Assembly (NCBI GenBank): GCA_016784945.1
Contig: JADHTP010000033.1
Coordinates: 1 to 17,430, forward strand
Source: Deltaproteobacteria bacterium
GTDB lineage: Bacteria; Myxococcota_A; UBA9042; DTJE01
DNA length: 17,430 nucleotides
Reading direction: 5' to 3'
Shown: piece by piece, positions 6,947 to 14,016 of the stretch
Layout of the letters: each line of letters opens with the position of its first letter
How positions within the stretch are numbered: position 1 is the stretch's first letter
The notes under the pieces: generated by a model
Seen by the model: only the letters and a program-made list of their open reading frames with translations
Database searches by the model: none
Told to the model about the DNA's origin: nothing
Made by a program: the position numbers and the translations under genes

Positions 6947-8062
6947 TCACTGGACCAGGGACAGGAAGAACGCCGCATTGGCCGCCAGATCGGGGGACTG
7001 CTCGTAGAGCGCGGATCCGACCAGGAAGGCCACGTCATCACCATAGACCTTTAGCTGGGAGGGAATCTGTTCGAGGGACAGTCCGCCCGCGGGGACGGGC
7101 ATGGATCTTCGCAGGCCATGCAGGTCGCTCTTCAGGCTCCGATCCAGTGACAGGCATTGCTCGCGGGTGAAGGGAAAGCGCCCGCCCCAGGTGGGAAAGA
7201 TCACCAGGTCGGACCCGGCCAGTCTCATCAGGGTGCCCAACAGGGCGCTGGGGGCCATACCATGGTCGGGACTGGCAAAGAACGCCCCGGCCAGGGCCGG
7301 GTGGGCCATGACAGGGAGTCCGGTTTCGCCAACCAGCAGTCGGACCTGGTCCAGACCGGTGACCAGGGGCGAGATCAGCAGACCGCCCGCGCCGGCCGCC
7401 TTGGCGAACAGAGCCCTGTCCAGCACCTCGTCAACGGGTCCGGTGACCGTGGGGAAGTAGAGCGACCGCCGGCCCGATGGGGCACCTGCCGCGGCCATGG
7501 CCTCCACGCAGGCCTCCACCCGCTCGTGAAAAGGACATACCGCCTGGTTCCCGATCCCGTGGTCGTCCTTGATGATGTCCACGCCACCCCGGACCATGTC
7601 CGCCGCGAATCCGGCCAGATCGCCCACCGAGCGCCCGATGGGCTTGAGGGCGCTGACCACCAGGGGACGCCGCTCGATCCCGAGCCTCGCGCGCAACCCG
7701 GAAATACCGAAACCGGGCCCGGGAAACGCCGCAGCCAGGCCGGGCGACGGTTCCACCGCCATCACGCGGATGCCGGTTTTCATGCTGACGTTCCCGTAAA
7801 CCGCGTTCAGAACCTGGGTGAGTTCGACACCCACCACGGCCCCCGGATAGTGGATCCTCACGGCGAAGACACCGTCCCCCGCGTCTTCGATGGATTCCAC
7901 GCGGCCCACGACCCGGTCGGCGATGCGGGGGTCGCGCCACAGGGACTCCGTGACCTCCACGGTCTGCTCGACGCAGATGTCCAGCGCCCGCGCTTCGACG
8001 GTGTTGGAATCCGCCACCACCCGGTACGTCACCGAGATCCCGTGGTCAGGGACAGGGACCAT
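6947..8062 (-). CDS. RuBisCO-like protein (form IV type)
   Basis: 371 aa, shorter than true RuBisCO large subunits (about 460) and in the RLP range. The RuBisCO-fold signatures are visible: SALKPIGRS with Lys140 (equivalent of the catalytic KPK lysine), GVDIIKDDHG with Lys165 (position carbamylated in RuBisCO), Asp166, Asp167 and His168, MAHPA with His254, FPTWGGRF near the loop-6 lysine position (Arg295 instead), and VPAGGL (323-328), a phosphate-binding stretch. Having His168 where RuBisCO has the metal-ligand Glu, and losing the loop-6 Lys, argues against carboxylation. Known RLPs enolise, isomerise or decarboxylate phosphorylated sugars (methylthioribulose-1-phosphate and apionate-derived substrates). 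GGAGG lies 4 nt before the ATG, and the gene starts 12 nt after the transketolase C-half stop, so it is the last gene of the operon. The substrate cannot be read from sequence. Confidence 0.9.
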   Translation of the reverse strand: MVPVPDHGISVTYRVVADSNTVEARALDICVEQTVEVTESLWRDPRIADRVVGRVESIEDAGDGVFAVRIHYPGAVVGVELTQVLNAVYGNVSMKTGIRVMAVEPSPGLAAAFPGPGFGISGLRARLGIERRPLVVSALKPIGRSVGDLAGFAADMVRGGVDIIKDDHGIGNQAVCPFHERVEACVEAMAAAGAPSGRRSLYFPTVTGPVDEVLDRALFAKAAGAGGLLISPLVTGLDQVRLLVGETGLPVMAHPALAGAFFASPDHGMAPSALLGTLMRLAGSDLVIFPTWGGRFPFTREQCLSLDRSLKSDLHGLRRSMPVPAGGLSLEQIPSQLKVYGDDVAFLVGSALYEQSPDLAANAAFFLSLVQ

Positions 8063-8074
8063 CTTTCCTCCGAT

Positions 8075-9052
8075 TCACGGTTCCGGTTTTCTGCCCACGG
8101 CACGAATGGCGGCGTCCACGATGTGGCGCGAGGTCAGACCGTATCGATCGAACAGGTATTCCGGCGTGCCGGGGACCGCGAAGGTGTCGTCCAGTCCCAC
8201 GGGTTCCAGGGGCATGGGCGACCGTGACGACAGGACTTCGGCCACGGCGGAGCCCAGTCCGCCGACGACCAGGTGGTTTTCCGCGGTGACCACGGCGCCG
8301 GTCCGGCGGGCACTTTCCAGGATGGTTTTTTCGTCCAGCGGCTTGAGCGTGGACACGTGCACCAGGGACGCCCCGATCCCTCGATCGGCGAGTTCCCGGG
8401 TCGCCTCCAGAGCGTTGGCGAGCATCACGCCGCAGGAAATCACGGTCACGTCGGGACCATCCGCCAGCGACACCGCCTTTCCCACGGCAAAACGATAGGT
8501 CCGAGGATCAAAGAGAGCGGGCACCTCCCGGCGCATCATCCGGACATACACCGGGCCCTGGTGGTCCGCCAGGGCCGGCACCAGCTGGGCGATCTCGGTG
8601 GCGTCGGCCGGGTCGATGACGGTCATGCCCGGCAGGGTCCTCATGAGAGACAGGTCCTCGATGGCCTGGTGGGTCGGTCCGAGCCGGGACGTGAGTCCAG
8701 GGATCACGCCCACGAGCTTGACGTTGGCCTCGTGCATGGCCACCTGGACGCAAACCTGTTCGTAGGCCCGACGGGTCAGGAAGACGCCGAAGCTGTGGAC
8801 AAAGGGGACAGCGCCTTCCAACGCCATGCCCACGGCCACGTCCACCTCGTTCTGCTCGGCGGCGCCCACGTTGAAGAAACGTTCAGGGAAGCGCGCGCGA
8901 AACCCGTCGATCTCCGTGGAGTTTCCCAGGTCGGCGCCAAGGACCACCACGTCGCCACGGGCTTCGCCCAGGCGGATCAGGGCTTCCCGGTATGGGCCCT
9001 GCACCGTGGCCGTCGTACCAAGAAGAAGGTGGCTACGTGCCATTTGCGTCAT
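8075..9052 (-). CDS. split transketolase, C-terminal subunit (Pyr and C-terminal domains)
   Basis: 325 aa. The pyrimidine-binding domain has FFNVGAAEQNEVDVAVGMA with the catalytic Glu66 that activates thiamine diphosphate, the SFGVFLTRRAYEQV segment, and a GPTHQAIEDL loop with His129 at the substrate site. The transketolase C-terminal domain follows from about 200. It lacks the thiamine-diphosphate GDG domain, which is encoded by the gene at 9160-10008, so an alpha2beta2 enzyme is expected, as in other split transketolases. Donor and acceptor sugars are not known; split transketolases of this size include the apulose-4-phosphate enzyme AptAB as well as archaeal general ones. Start: ATG at 9052 is given, but an AGGG lies only at its border and 9 nt before a second in-frame ATG at 9043, which may be the true start. 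RLP follows after 12 nt. Confidence 0.92.
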   Translation of the reverse strand: MTQMARSHLLLGTTATVQGPYREALIRLGEARGDVVVLGADLGNSTEIDGFRARFPERFFNVGAAEQNEVDVAVGMALEGAVPFVHSFGVFLTRRAYEQVCVQVAMHEANVKLVGVIPGLTSRLGPTHQAIEDLSLMRTLPGMTVIDPADATEIAQLVPALADHQGPVYVRMMRREVPALFDPRTYRFAVGKAVSLADGPDVTVISCGVMLANALEATRELADRGIGASLVHVSTLKPLDEKTILESARRTGAVVTAENHLVVGGLGSAVAEVLSSRSPMPLEPVGLDDTFAVPGTPEYLFDRYGLTSRHIVDAAIRAVGRKPEP

Positions 9053-9062
9053 CCCTGCCGGA

Positions 9063-9154
9063 GGTCGATCGTTGATCGTTCATCGTCGATGATTCGTGGC
9101 GGGCCGCCTGAATTGATCCCGGGCTCCCAGCCCTCCTGCGATCCACGATCAACG
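9063..9154. repeat. inverted pair of heptad arrays between the transketolase subunit genes
   Basis: On the plus strand five 7-bp units occupy 9063-9097 (for example CGTTGAT, CGTTCAT, then the terminal GATTCGT). On the minus strand three units occupy 9154-9134, beginning CGTTGAT, CGTGGAT. The arms face each other and share CGTTGATCGT, so the roughly 90-nt element can fold into an imperfect hairpin. It fills most of the 107-bp gap between the two subunit genes, an unusual place for a spacer inside an operon. Confidence 0.75.
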
Positions 9155-9159
9155 TCCTC

Positions 9160-10008
9160 TCATACCGTGTCCGTGTCCCCCTCGAACATCTCGTCCAGCG
9201 CCCGGTCCTTCATGTCCGCGTCGATCCGCGCATAGTGGAAGTCCCGGCTGCCTTCCATGTAGGAAACACCCTTTCCCCGCACGGTGCGGCCCACCAGCAT
9301 TCCAGGCCGGTCACCGCCCTTTGCTGACAGTTCTTCCAGGGCGTCCACCACGGCGGACATGTGGTTGCCGTCACATTCCCGTACGTCCCACCCGAAGGCC
9401 CGGTACTTGTCCCCCATGGGCTCCATGTTCATGACCTCGGACGTGGGGCCGTCCACCTGGAACCCGTTGCAGTCCACCACGGCGGTGAGGTTGGACAGAC
9501 CGAAATGGGCCGCCGCAGCCGCGGCCTCCCAGACCTGCCCCTCATCCTGCTCCCCGTCGCTCATCACCACGAAAACACGATGGTCCCGGCCCCGCATCCG
9601 TGCGTGAAGGGCCATTCCCACGCCCAGGGACAGCACCTGCCCCAGGCTTCCACCGCTCACTTCCACTCCGGGCACCGTGCCGCGATGGGTGGCCAGTTCC
9701 AGCGGCGAGCCGTTGTCCTTGAAGGTCCACAGCAGGTCGGGATCGAAATAGCCGCGATCGGCCAGAATCACGTACAGGGCCAGGGCGTAGTGGCCCGGTG
9801 ACAGGAGGAACCGGTCCCTGTCGGGCCGGTCCGGGTCCCCCGGATCGCACCGCGCGAATCGATAGTGGAGCGCCGTCATGAGGTCGATGCCCGAAAGGGC
9901 CTGGGCCAGGTAGGCGCCACCGGTCCGGTGGGCCACTTCCACGAGAAGCCGCCGCAGTTCCGACGCCTTGTGTTCCAGTTCGGGAGTGGTCAGGGGGGTG
10001 GGAACCAT
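9160..10008 (-). CDS. split transketolase, N-terminal subunit (thiamine diphosphate-binding)
   Basis: 282 aa. The thiamine diphosphate motif is SDGEQDEGQVWEAA (about 150-163) ending with VVDCNGFQVDG (Asn181), a slight variant of the usual GDG...N. Other transketolase marks are LLSPGHYALALY (His73), VSGGSLGQVLSLGVGMAL, and the conserved DGNHMSAVVDALE. It should pair with the C-terminal subunit at 8075-9052 to transfer two-carbon units between phosphorylated sugars. Start: ATG at 10008 lies 4 nt after the stop codon of the 84-aa gene; longer starts would overlap that gene and add residues not typical of the family. The tight junction, with no obvious Shine-Dalgarno site, suggests translational coupling to the small gene. 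Confidence 0.92.
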   Translation of the reverse strand: MVPTPLTTPELEHKASELRRLLVEVAHRTGGAYLAQALSGIDLMTALHYRFARCDPGDPDRPDRDRFLLSPGHYALALYVILADRGYFDPDLLWTFKDNGSPLELATHRGTVPGVEVSGGSLGQVLSLGVGMALHARMRGRDHRVFVVMSDGEQDEGQVWEAAAAAAHFGLSNLTAVVDCNGFQVDGPTSEVMNMEPMGDKYRAFGWDVRECDGNHMSAVVDALEELSAKGGDRPGMLVGRTVRGKGVSYMEGSRDFHYARIDADMKDRALDEMFEGDTDTV

Positions 10009-10012
10009 CCGG

Positions 10013-10267
10013 CTACTGGGCCTTGCGCTTGTACACGCGATCCACGATGCTTTTGACCTGCCGGGCAAAGCCCGGGACCTTGGACAGCTCGAACTCCCAC
10101 TCGATGTTGTCCTTGATCCGGCTCACCGCCTTCTTCCCGTCTAACCGGAGCCGATGCAGCAGGCGGGCACGCTGCTCGATCTCCACCAGGTGCATCTCGT
10201 TGAAACGCCCGGCAATCTTCTTCGCAAAATCGGCGTTCACCTTGGGTTGCATCCAGTCGAAAGGCAT
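10013..10267 (-). CDS. 84-aa protein of unknown function, first gene of the RLP/transketolase operon
   Basis: Not recognised. The product is basic and probably all-helical: two helices rich in Lys/Arg/Leu, a central WEFEL, and a C terminus ending VYKRKAQ. It has no signal peptide or membrane segment. Support for a real gene: AGGAGG lies 6 nt before the ATG, a near-consensus promoter lies just upstream, and the stop is 4 nt before the transketolase N subunit. The gene is divergent from phaR across 107 bp. It could be a small accessory or assembly factor for the operon enzymes, or a small protein linked to polyhydroxyalkanoate granules given its neighbour; neither can be shown here. Confidence 0.75.
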   Translation of the reverse strand: MPFDWMQPKVNADFAKKIAGRFNEMHLVEIEQRARLLHRLRLDGKKAVSRIKDNIEWEFELSKVPGFARQVKSIVDRVYKRKAQ

Positions 10268-10294
10268 TGGGGGCCTCCTTGGCTATCGGCCGCG

Positions 10295-10323
10295 ATTATC
10301 GAACGGCCCCGACACCCTGTCAA
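10295..10323 (-). promoter_or_regulatory. near-consensus sigma70 promoter of the RLP/transketolase operon
   Basis: On the minus strand TTGACA (10323-10318) and GATAAT (10300-10295) are separated by exactly 17 nt; the only mismatch to the consensus is the first base of the -10. The predicted transcript starts near 10288, about 20 nt before the ATG at 10267 and just ahead of its AGGAGG site. The promoter sits in the shared 107-bp region with phaR, so a PhaR-like or other regulator bound there could control both directions. Confidence 0.7.
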
Positions 10324-10374
10324 TGAATGGGAAAATAGTGATACCATCCGCACGGTTCGACCAGGTGAGGCCCA

Positions 10375-10950
10375 GTGAAGACCATCAAGCGCTATCCGAA
10401 TCGCAAGCTCTACGACACCGAAGCAAGCCGCTACATCACCCTGGAAGAAATCGCCGAGCACCTGCGGTCCGGCGGCGAGGTGCGTGTGGTGGACAGCAAG
10501 TCCGGCCAGGACATCACGTCGGTGACCCTGGCCCAGGTGCTCCTGGGCGAAGAAAAGAAAAGCCGCGCCGACGTTTCGTTGCAGCGGCTCATCGGCATGA
10601 TCCAGACAGGTGGCGAATTCATCCAGAAAAAGCTGGGTTCCAACGTCACCACCCTCAAGGACGAGGCGGAAAAAACGGTACAGCGCCTCATGAAGGGCGA
10701 GCCCGCCGAAGAGTTGCGCGACTTCATGGTGACCACCCACAGCGCCTACGACGAGCTTCAGCGAAAAATGGACGATCGGTTGCAGGTCATGCTGGCCGCC
10801 GTGCGGAACCTGTCGCCCATCCTGAAGGAAATGGCCCAGATCAAGGAAGATGTGAAAGCCCTGAAACGTCGTTTGGATGCCCTGGAGGGTCGAACCAAAC
10901 CAAAAACACGTCGCGCCACCACAAGCCGCCAGAAATCGAAGACTTCCTGA
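10375..10950 (+). CDS. PhaR, polyhydroxyalkanoate synthesis regulator
   Basis: 191 aa. The first 60 residues match the PHB/PHA accumulation regulator DNA-binding domain very well: IKRYPNRKLYDTEASRYITL, followed by VRVVDSKSGQDITSVTLAQV. PhaR proteins bind DNA and PHA and repress phasin and granule genes until polymer is present. Residues 61-130 are helical, about 130-172 look like a coiled coil, and the tail is Lys/Arg-rich. The start is GTG at 10375 with GAGG four bases upstream. No PHA synthase or phasin is present in the window, so the target genes lie elsewhere or include the divergent RLP/transketolase operon. The downstream kinase starts 36 bp after the stop. Confidence 0.92.
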   Translation: MKTIKRYPNRKLYDTEASRYITLEEIAEHLRSGGEVRVVDSKSGQDITSVTLAQVLLGEEKKSRADVSLQRLIGMIQTGGEFIQKKLGSNVTTLKDEAEKTVQRLMKGEPAEELRDFMVTTHSAYDELQRKMDDRLQVMLAAVRNLSPILKEMAQIKEDVKALKRRLDALEGRTKPKTRRATTSRQKSKTS

Positions 10951-10959
10951 TGCTATACT
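10951..10959 (+). promoter_or_regulatory. possible extended -10 promoter for the second kinase gene
   Basis: TGCTATACT directly after the phaR stop fits an extended -10 (TGnTATAnT). No convincing -35 is seen 17 nt upstream, which extended -10 promoters can tolerate. Transcription would start near 10966, about 20 nt before the kinase ATG at 10987. Confidence 0.35.
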
Positions 10960-10986
10960 CCCGGCAAGCTCTGTTTCGGAACCAGG

Positions 10987-12783
10987 ATGGCTGACGCTAC
11001 GGAACTCATCGGTCGGATTTTCGACAGTCGATACCAGATCACCGAACAGATCGGACGGGGCGGCATGGGGGCCGTGTACAAGGCCATCCATGTGTCCATG
11101 AACCAGGTAGTGGCCCTCAAGGTCCTCGGCCGGGAGATGTCCCGCGACGACAAGCAGGTGCAGCGTTTCTATCACGAGGCCAGGACGTCGAGCCGTCTCA
11201 AGCACCCCAACACCATCAAGGTGTTCGACTTCGGGCGCGCCGAAGAAGGTCATCTGTACCTGGCCATGGAGTTCCTCGAGGGACTGACCCTGACCCAACT
11301 GATAAGGCAGGAAAAGGTCCTGTCCGTGCGCCGGGCCGCCAAGGTGGCCAAGCAGGTGACCAAGAGCCTGGCCGAAGCCCACATGAACGGGCTGGTGCAC
11401 CGGGACCTGAAGCCCGATAACGTCTTCATCACGCACATCTACGGGGAAAACGACTTCGTGAAGGTCCTGGACTTCGGGATTGCCAAGTTCCTGGAAGGCA
11501 ACCCGGAGCACGAACGCCTCACCCAGGCAGGCCTGGTCTGCGGCACCCCGCTCTATATTTCCCCGGAACAGGCCCTCGGTCGATCGCTGGACGGCCGGTC
11601 GGACCTGTATTCGCTGGGGGTCATGATCTACGAAATGGTCAGCGGCAGCCCGCCTTTCAAGGCCGATACGCCCGTGGCCCTGGTGATGCGCCACATCCAC
11701 GACGAGCCGCCCCAGATGGCCGACCACAACCCGTCGATCCATTTGCCCAGGTCCCTCTACGACCTGATCTACAGGCTCCTGAACAAGGACCGTGACAAGC
11801 GACCTTCCTCGGCGGAAGAACTGATCCAGGCCATGGACGCCGTCATGGCGGACCCGTCACTGCCGCCTGAACCCGTGGAGGCTCCGCCCCCACCACCGCC
11901 GCTCGCGGGAGGGAAACGGGGGGGGATCACCCGGGTCGAAACCCCGGCGGGAGAGTTCCTGGCGGCGTCACCAGATGACGATTCGGGGGACGAAACACAG
12001 GCGCTCCCCCAGGCGGCCGAGGAACCGGCGCCCGACGAGGTGGCCACGGCTTTCCTGCCCCAGGGTTCCAAGGCCACGGGAAGCCACCCGCTGGGGGGTG
12101 ACGAAGACTTCGGTGAAGAAACCATCGTGCTGCCTTCGGCACCGGACGACAACGCACCGATCCAGGTGCCCGCCAGTCCCCAGCCCACGCGGCAGGTCGA
12201 AGCCCCCATAACGACCACCGCGCCGGCGACCAAGCCGTCGGTCTGGCCCTGGCTCCTGGTGGCTCTCGGTTCCCTGGCCCTGGGCGGCGGAATGGCGACC
12301 TACGGCCTGGGGTTGTTCGACTCGAAGCCCGCCGCCATGGAAAGCGAACCGGTGGTGGTGAAGGTCCCCGTGACACCCCCGGTGAAAAAGCCCGCGCCGA
12401 CTCCGGCACAGGTCGTGGTCGCCCCGACGCCCAAGCCGGTGCAGCTGGCGGCGGCGCCCAAGCCCAGGTCCCTGGACATTGCCCTGGAAACAGTACCCAC
12501 GGGCGCCACCATCGAGATCGACGGCCGGCCCTCGGGCACGACTCCCATCTACCTGACCATGCTGGCTGGGGGCCGGGCCAAGACCCTGGTCTTCAAGGCG
12601 GAAGGGTATCGGAACACCACGGTGATCCTGGAACCCACAGCCATCGTGCGCTCCGGCAAGGATCGCTATCGCTACATCCTCGACGAGGCGCAAAAGCCCC
12701 AGCCGAAAATCAAGCCCAAAAAGAAGGCCAAGCCCAGGTCCAAGCCCAAGCCCAAGCCCAAGCCCGTGCTCAACTGGGAGTAG
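10987..12783 (+). CDS. serine/threonine protein kinase with C-terminal PEGA domain
   Basis: 598 aa. Kinase domain at about 15-285: GRGGMG (23-28), catalytic Lys45 in VALKVL, HRDLKPDN with Asp140, DFG (162-164), and CGTPLYISPEQ; all catalytic residues are present. A long Pro/Ala/acidic linker (about 290-415) with TxVE-like and ETQAL/ETIVL segments leads to one transmembrane helix (about 419-443). The extracytoplasmic part has a PEGA domain at about 498-565 (TVPTGATIEIDGRPSGTTPI) and a C-terminal Lys-Pro repeat before VLNWE. Unlike the kinase at 1677-3128 it has no zinc ribbon. ATG at 10987 has only a weak CAGG upstream. The TPR/PEGA gene begins 3 nt after the stop, so the two are certainly one transcription unit. 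Confidence 0.93.
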   Translation: MADATELIGRIFDSRYQITEQIGRGGMGAVYKAIHVSMNQVVALKVLGREMSRDDKQVQRFYHEARTSSRLKHPNTIKVFDFGRAEEGHLYLAMEFLEGLTLTQLIRQEKVLSVRRAAKVAKQVTKSLAEAHMNGLVHRDLKPDNVFITHIYGENDFVKVLDFGIAKFLEGNPEHERLTQAGLVCGTPLYISPEQALGRSLDGRSDLYSLGVMIYEMVSGSPPFKADTPVALVMRHIHDEPPQMADHNPSIHLPRSLYDLIYRLLNKDRDKRPSSAEELIQAMDAVMADPSLPPEPVEAPPPPPPLAGGKRGGITRVETPAGEFLAASPDDDSGDETQALPQAAEEPAPDEVATAFLPQGSKATGSHPLGGDEDFGEETIVLPSAPDDNAPIQVPASPQPTRQVEAPITTTAPATKPSVWPWLLVALGSLALGGGMATYGLGLFDSKPAAMESEPVVVKVPVTPPVKKPAPTPAQVVVAPTPKPVQLAAAPKPRSLDIALETVPTGATIEIDGRPSGTTPIYLTMLAGGRAKTLVFKAEGYRNTTVILEPTAIVRSGKDRYRYILDEAQKPQPKIKPKKKAKPRSKPKPKPKPVLNWE

Positions 12784-12786
12784 GCA

Positions 12787-13908
12787 ATGAAGCGCCTGAT
12801 CCTGACACTTGCCCTGGTCCTGGCGTCCTCCCTCTGGGTGGGTCCCGCCATGTCCCAGACCAAGGAGGAATTCGAGGCGTTCACCCTGTACAAGGCGTCC
12901 AAGTCGGACCTGGATTCGGGCCGCTACGACGATGCCATCGACAAGCTGGAACGCGCCTACGGGCTCTTTCCCATGCCGCACATCCTCATCCGCAAGGCTG
13001 AAGCCTACTGGAAACGGGGCGACATGGAGCCCGCGCTGGAACTGTTCCGCCAGGTGAAGACCGACGATCCGAAAATCTGGGAAAAGGTCCAGAAGGCCGT
13101 GTCCGACATCCTGTACCAGATGAACCAGCCCCTGCAGGTGCAGGTGTCCACCAACGTGGACCAGGTGGAAGTCATCGTGGACCACGTGGAAAAGTTCATG
13201 GCCCCCTGCACCATCAAGCTGACCCGGGGACGACACCACTTCGAATACAGAAAATCGGGATACTGGACCGTGGTGGAAGAAAGGGTCGTGAGTGGCGGCG
13301 GGCCCCAGACCATCACCGTGGAGATGCGCGAGCAGTCGGGCAAGGTGGTCTTCGTCACGGACCTGGACAGCTTCTACGGGGTCATGATCCGCATGGACAC
13401 CATGGAAATGGCCCCCACCGGGACACCGGGGACACCCAACCGTTCGAACACCATGAAGGTCCGTGCGGGCAGTCACCAGCTCCTGTGCGTCAAGGAGGGG
13501 CTCCCCCCGTACATGAGTTCCTTCGAGGTGGCCCCCAACGTCACGGTGGAGGTCGCCTGCAAGCTGAGGCCACCGGCCACCGGATCAAACAAGACCTGGG
13601 CCTGGGTCACCCTGTCCACGGGACTGGCCGCCACCGCCGCGGGGGTGGGGCTCGTGGCCTGGTACTACACAGCGGGGCAATCCAAGCCCGGCCAGTCGTT
13701 CATGACCCAGAGAAAGGACTACCACGAGAACTACTACGGTTTCGCGCTGCTCGGCGTGGGGGCGGTCACGGCGGGCCTGTCCGCCTATTTCTTTGTCGCG
13801 GACCAGAAGGACTCGGGATCTTCCGGCCATGGGCGCGTGTCCCCTTACGGCATCGGGGTCGCCCCGGTGGAGGGGGGCGCCGTGGCCAGCGGCACCTTCC
13901 GATTCTGA
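12787..13908 (+). CDS. secreted/anchored TPR-PEGA domain protein, partner of the upstream kinase
   Basis: 373 aa. A signal peptide is visible (MKRL, hydrophobic 4-19, cleavage near AMS-Q at 23). Residues 28-110 contain a TPR-like unit (SGRYDDAIDKLERAY), then two PEGA-like beta modules (about 115-182 and 185-262), and two Gly/Ala-rich hydrophobic segments (about 270-293 and 317-337) flanking a Tyr-rich stretch. It ends GTFRF, like the TTIRF of the paralogue at 371-1621. GGGAG lies 6 nt before the ATG, which is 3 nt after the kinase stop. The layout suggests a protein that shares the envelope compartment with the kinase PEGA domain; direct contact is inference. Confidence 0.88.
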   Translation: MKRLILTLALVLASSLWVGPAMSQTKEEFEAFTLYKASKSDLDSGRYDDAIDKLERAYGLFPMPHILIRKAEAYWKRGDMEPALELFRQVKTDDPKIWEKVQKAVSDILYQMNQPLQVQVSTNVDQVEVIVDHVEKFMAPCTIKLTRGRHHFEYRKSGYWTVVEERVVSGGGPQTITVEMREQSGKVVFVTDLDSFYGVMIRMDTMEMAPTGTPGTPNRSNTMKVRAGSHQLLCVKEGLPPYMSSFEVAPNVTVEVACKLRPPATGSNKTWAWVTLSTGLAATAAGVGLVAWYYTAGQSKPGQSFMTQRKDYHENYYGFALLGVGAVTAGLSAYFFVADQKDSGSSGHGRVSPYGIGVAPVEGGAVASGTFRF

Positions 13909-13933
13909 CCATCAACCCGACATAAAACCCGTA

Positions 13934-13950
13934 AGTTTCATAAAGAAACT
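13934..13950. promoter_or_regulatory. AT-rich inverted repeat upstream of the Rrf2-family gene
   Basis: AGTTTC (13934-13939) and GAAACT (13945-13950) form a perfect 6-bp inverted repeat with a 5-nt spacer, in the only AT-rich stretch of this gap. It could be an operator for the regulator encoded at 14017 or a weak stem-loop after the upstream gene; there is no T-run. Confidence 0.35.
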
Positions 13951-13965
13951 GGCATTGTCACAGCA
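13950..13965 (+). promoter_or_regulatory. possible sigma54-type promoter of the Rrf2-family gene
   Basis: The 16 bases beginning TGGCAT and ending CAGCA keep the GG-N10-GC spacing of -24/-12 promoters, but two of the usual T residues before the GC are missing. The 5' leader would be about 40 nt. A second, 5-bp inverted repeat (GTCGG/CCGAC, 13989-14004) lies between this site and the ribosome binding site. Confidence 0.2.
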
Positions 13966-14016
13966 ATCTGACAGTCTCGCTCCGATAAGTCGGGAACCAC
14001 CGACACGGAGGTAAGG

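Noticed and set aside
6947..8062. RLP as a functional RuBisCO
   Set aside because: His replaces the ligand Glu, the loop-6 lysine is not apparent, the chain is short, and no phosphoribulokinase or small subunit is nearby.
7157..8227. 356-codon plus-strand frame across the RLP gene
   Set aside because: Antisense shadow; the RLP motifs and ribosome site are on the minus strand.
8075..10008. Split gene pair as a frameshifted single transketolase
   Set aside because: Each half has its own start, the gap is 107 bp, and the halves break exactly at the domain border used by known two-subunit transketolases.
10237..11742. 501-codon minus-strand frame across phaR and the second kinase
   Set aside because: It would run through two clearly identified plus-strand genes and the operon promoter.
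11968..13476. 502-codon minus-strand frame across the second kinase and TPR/PEGA gene
   Set aside because: Antisense shadow rich in Gly/His/Leu; both plus-strand genes have firm motifs.
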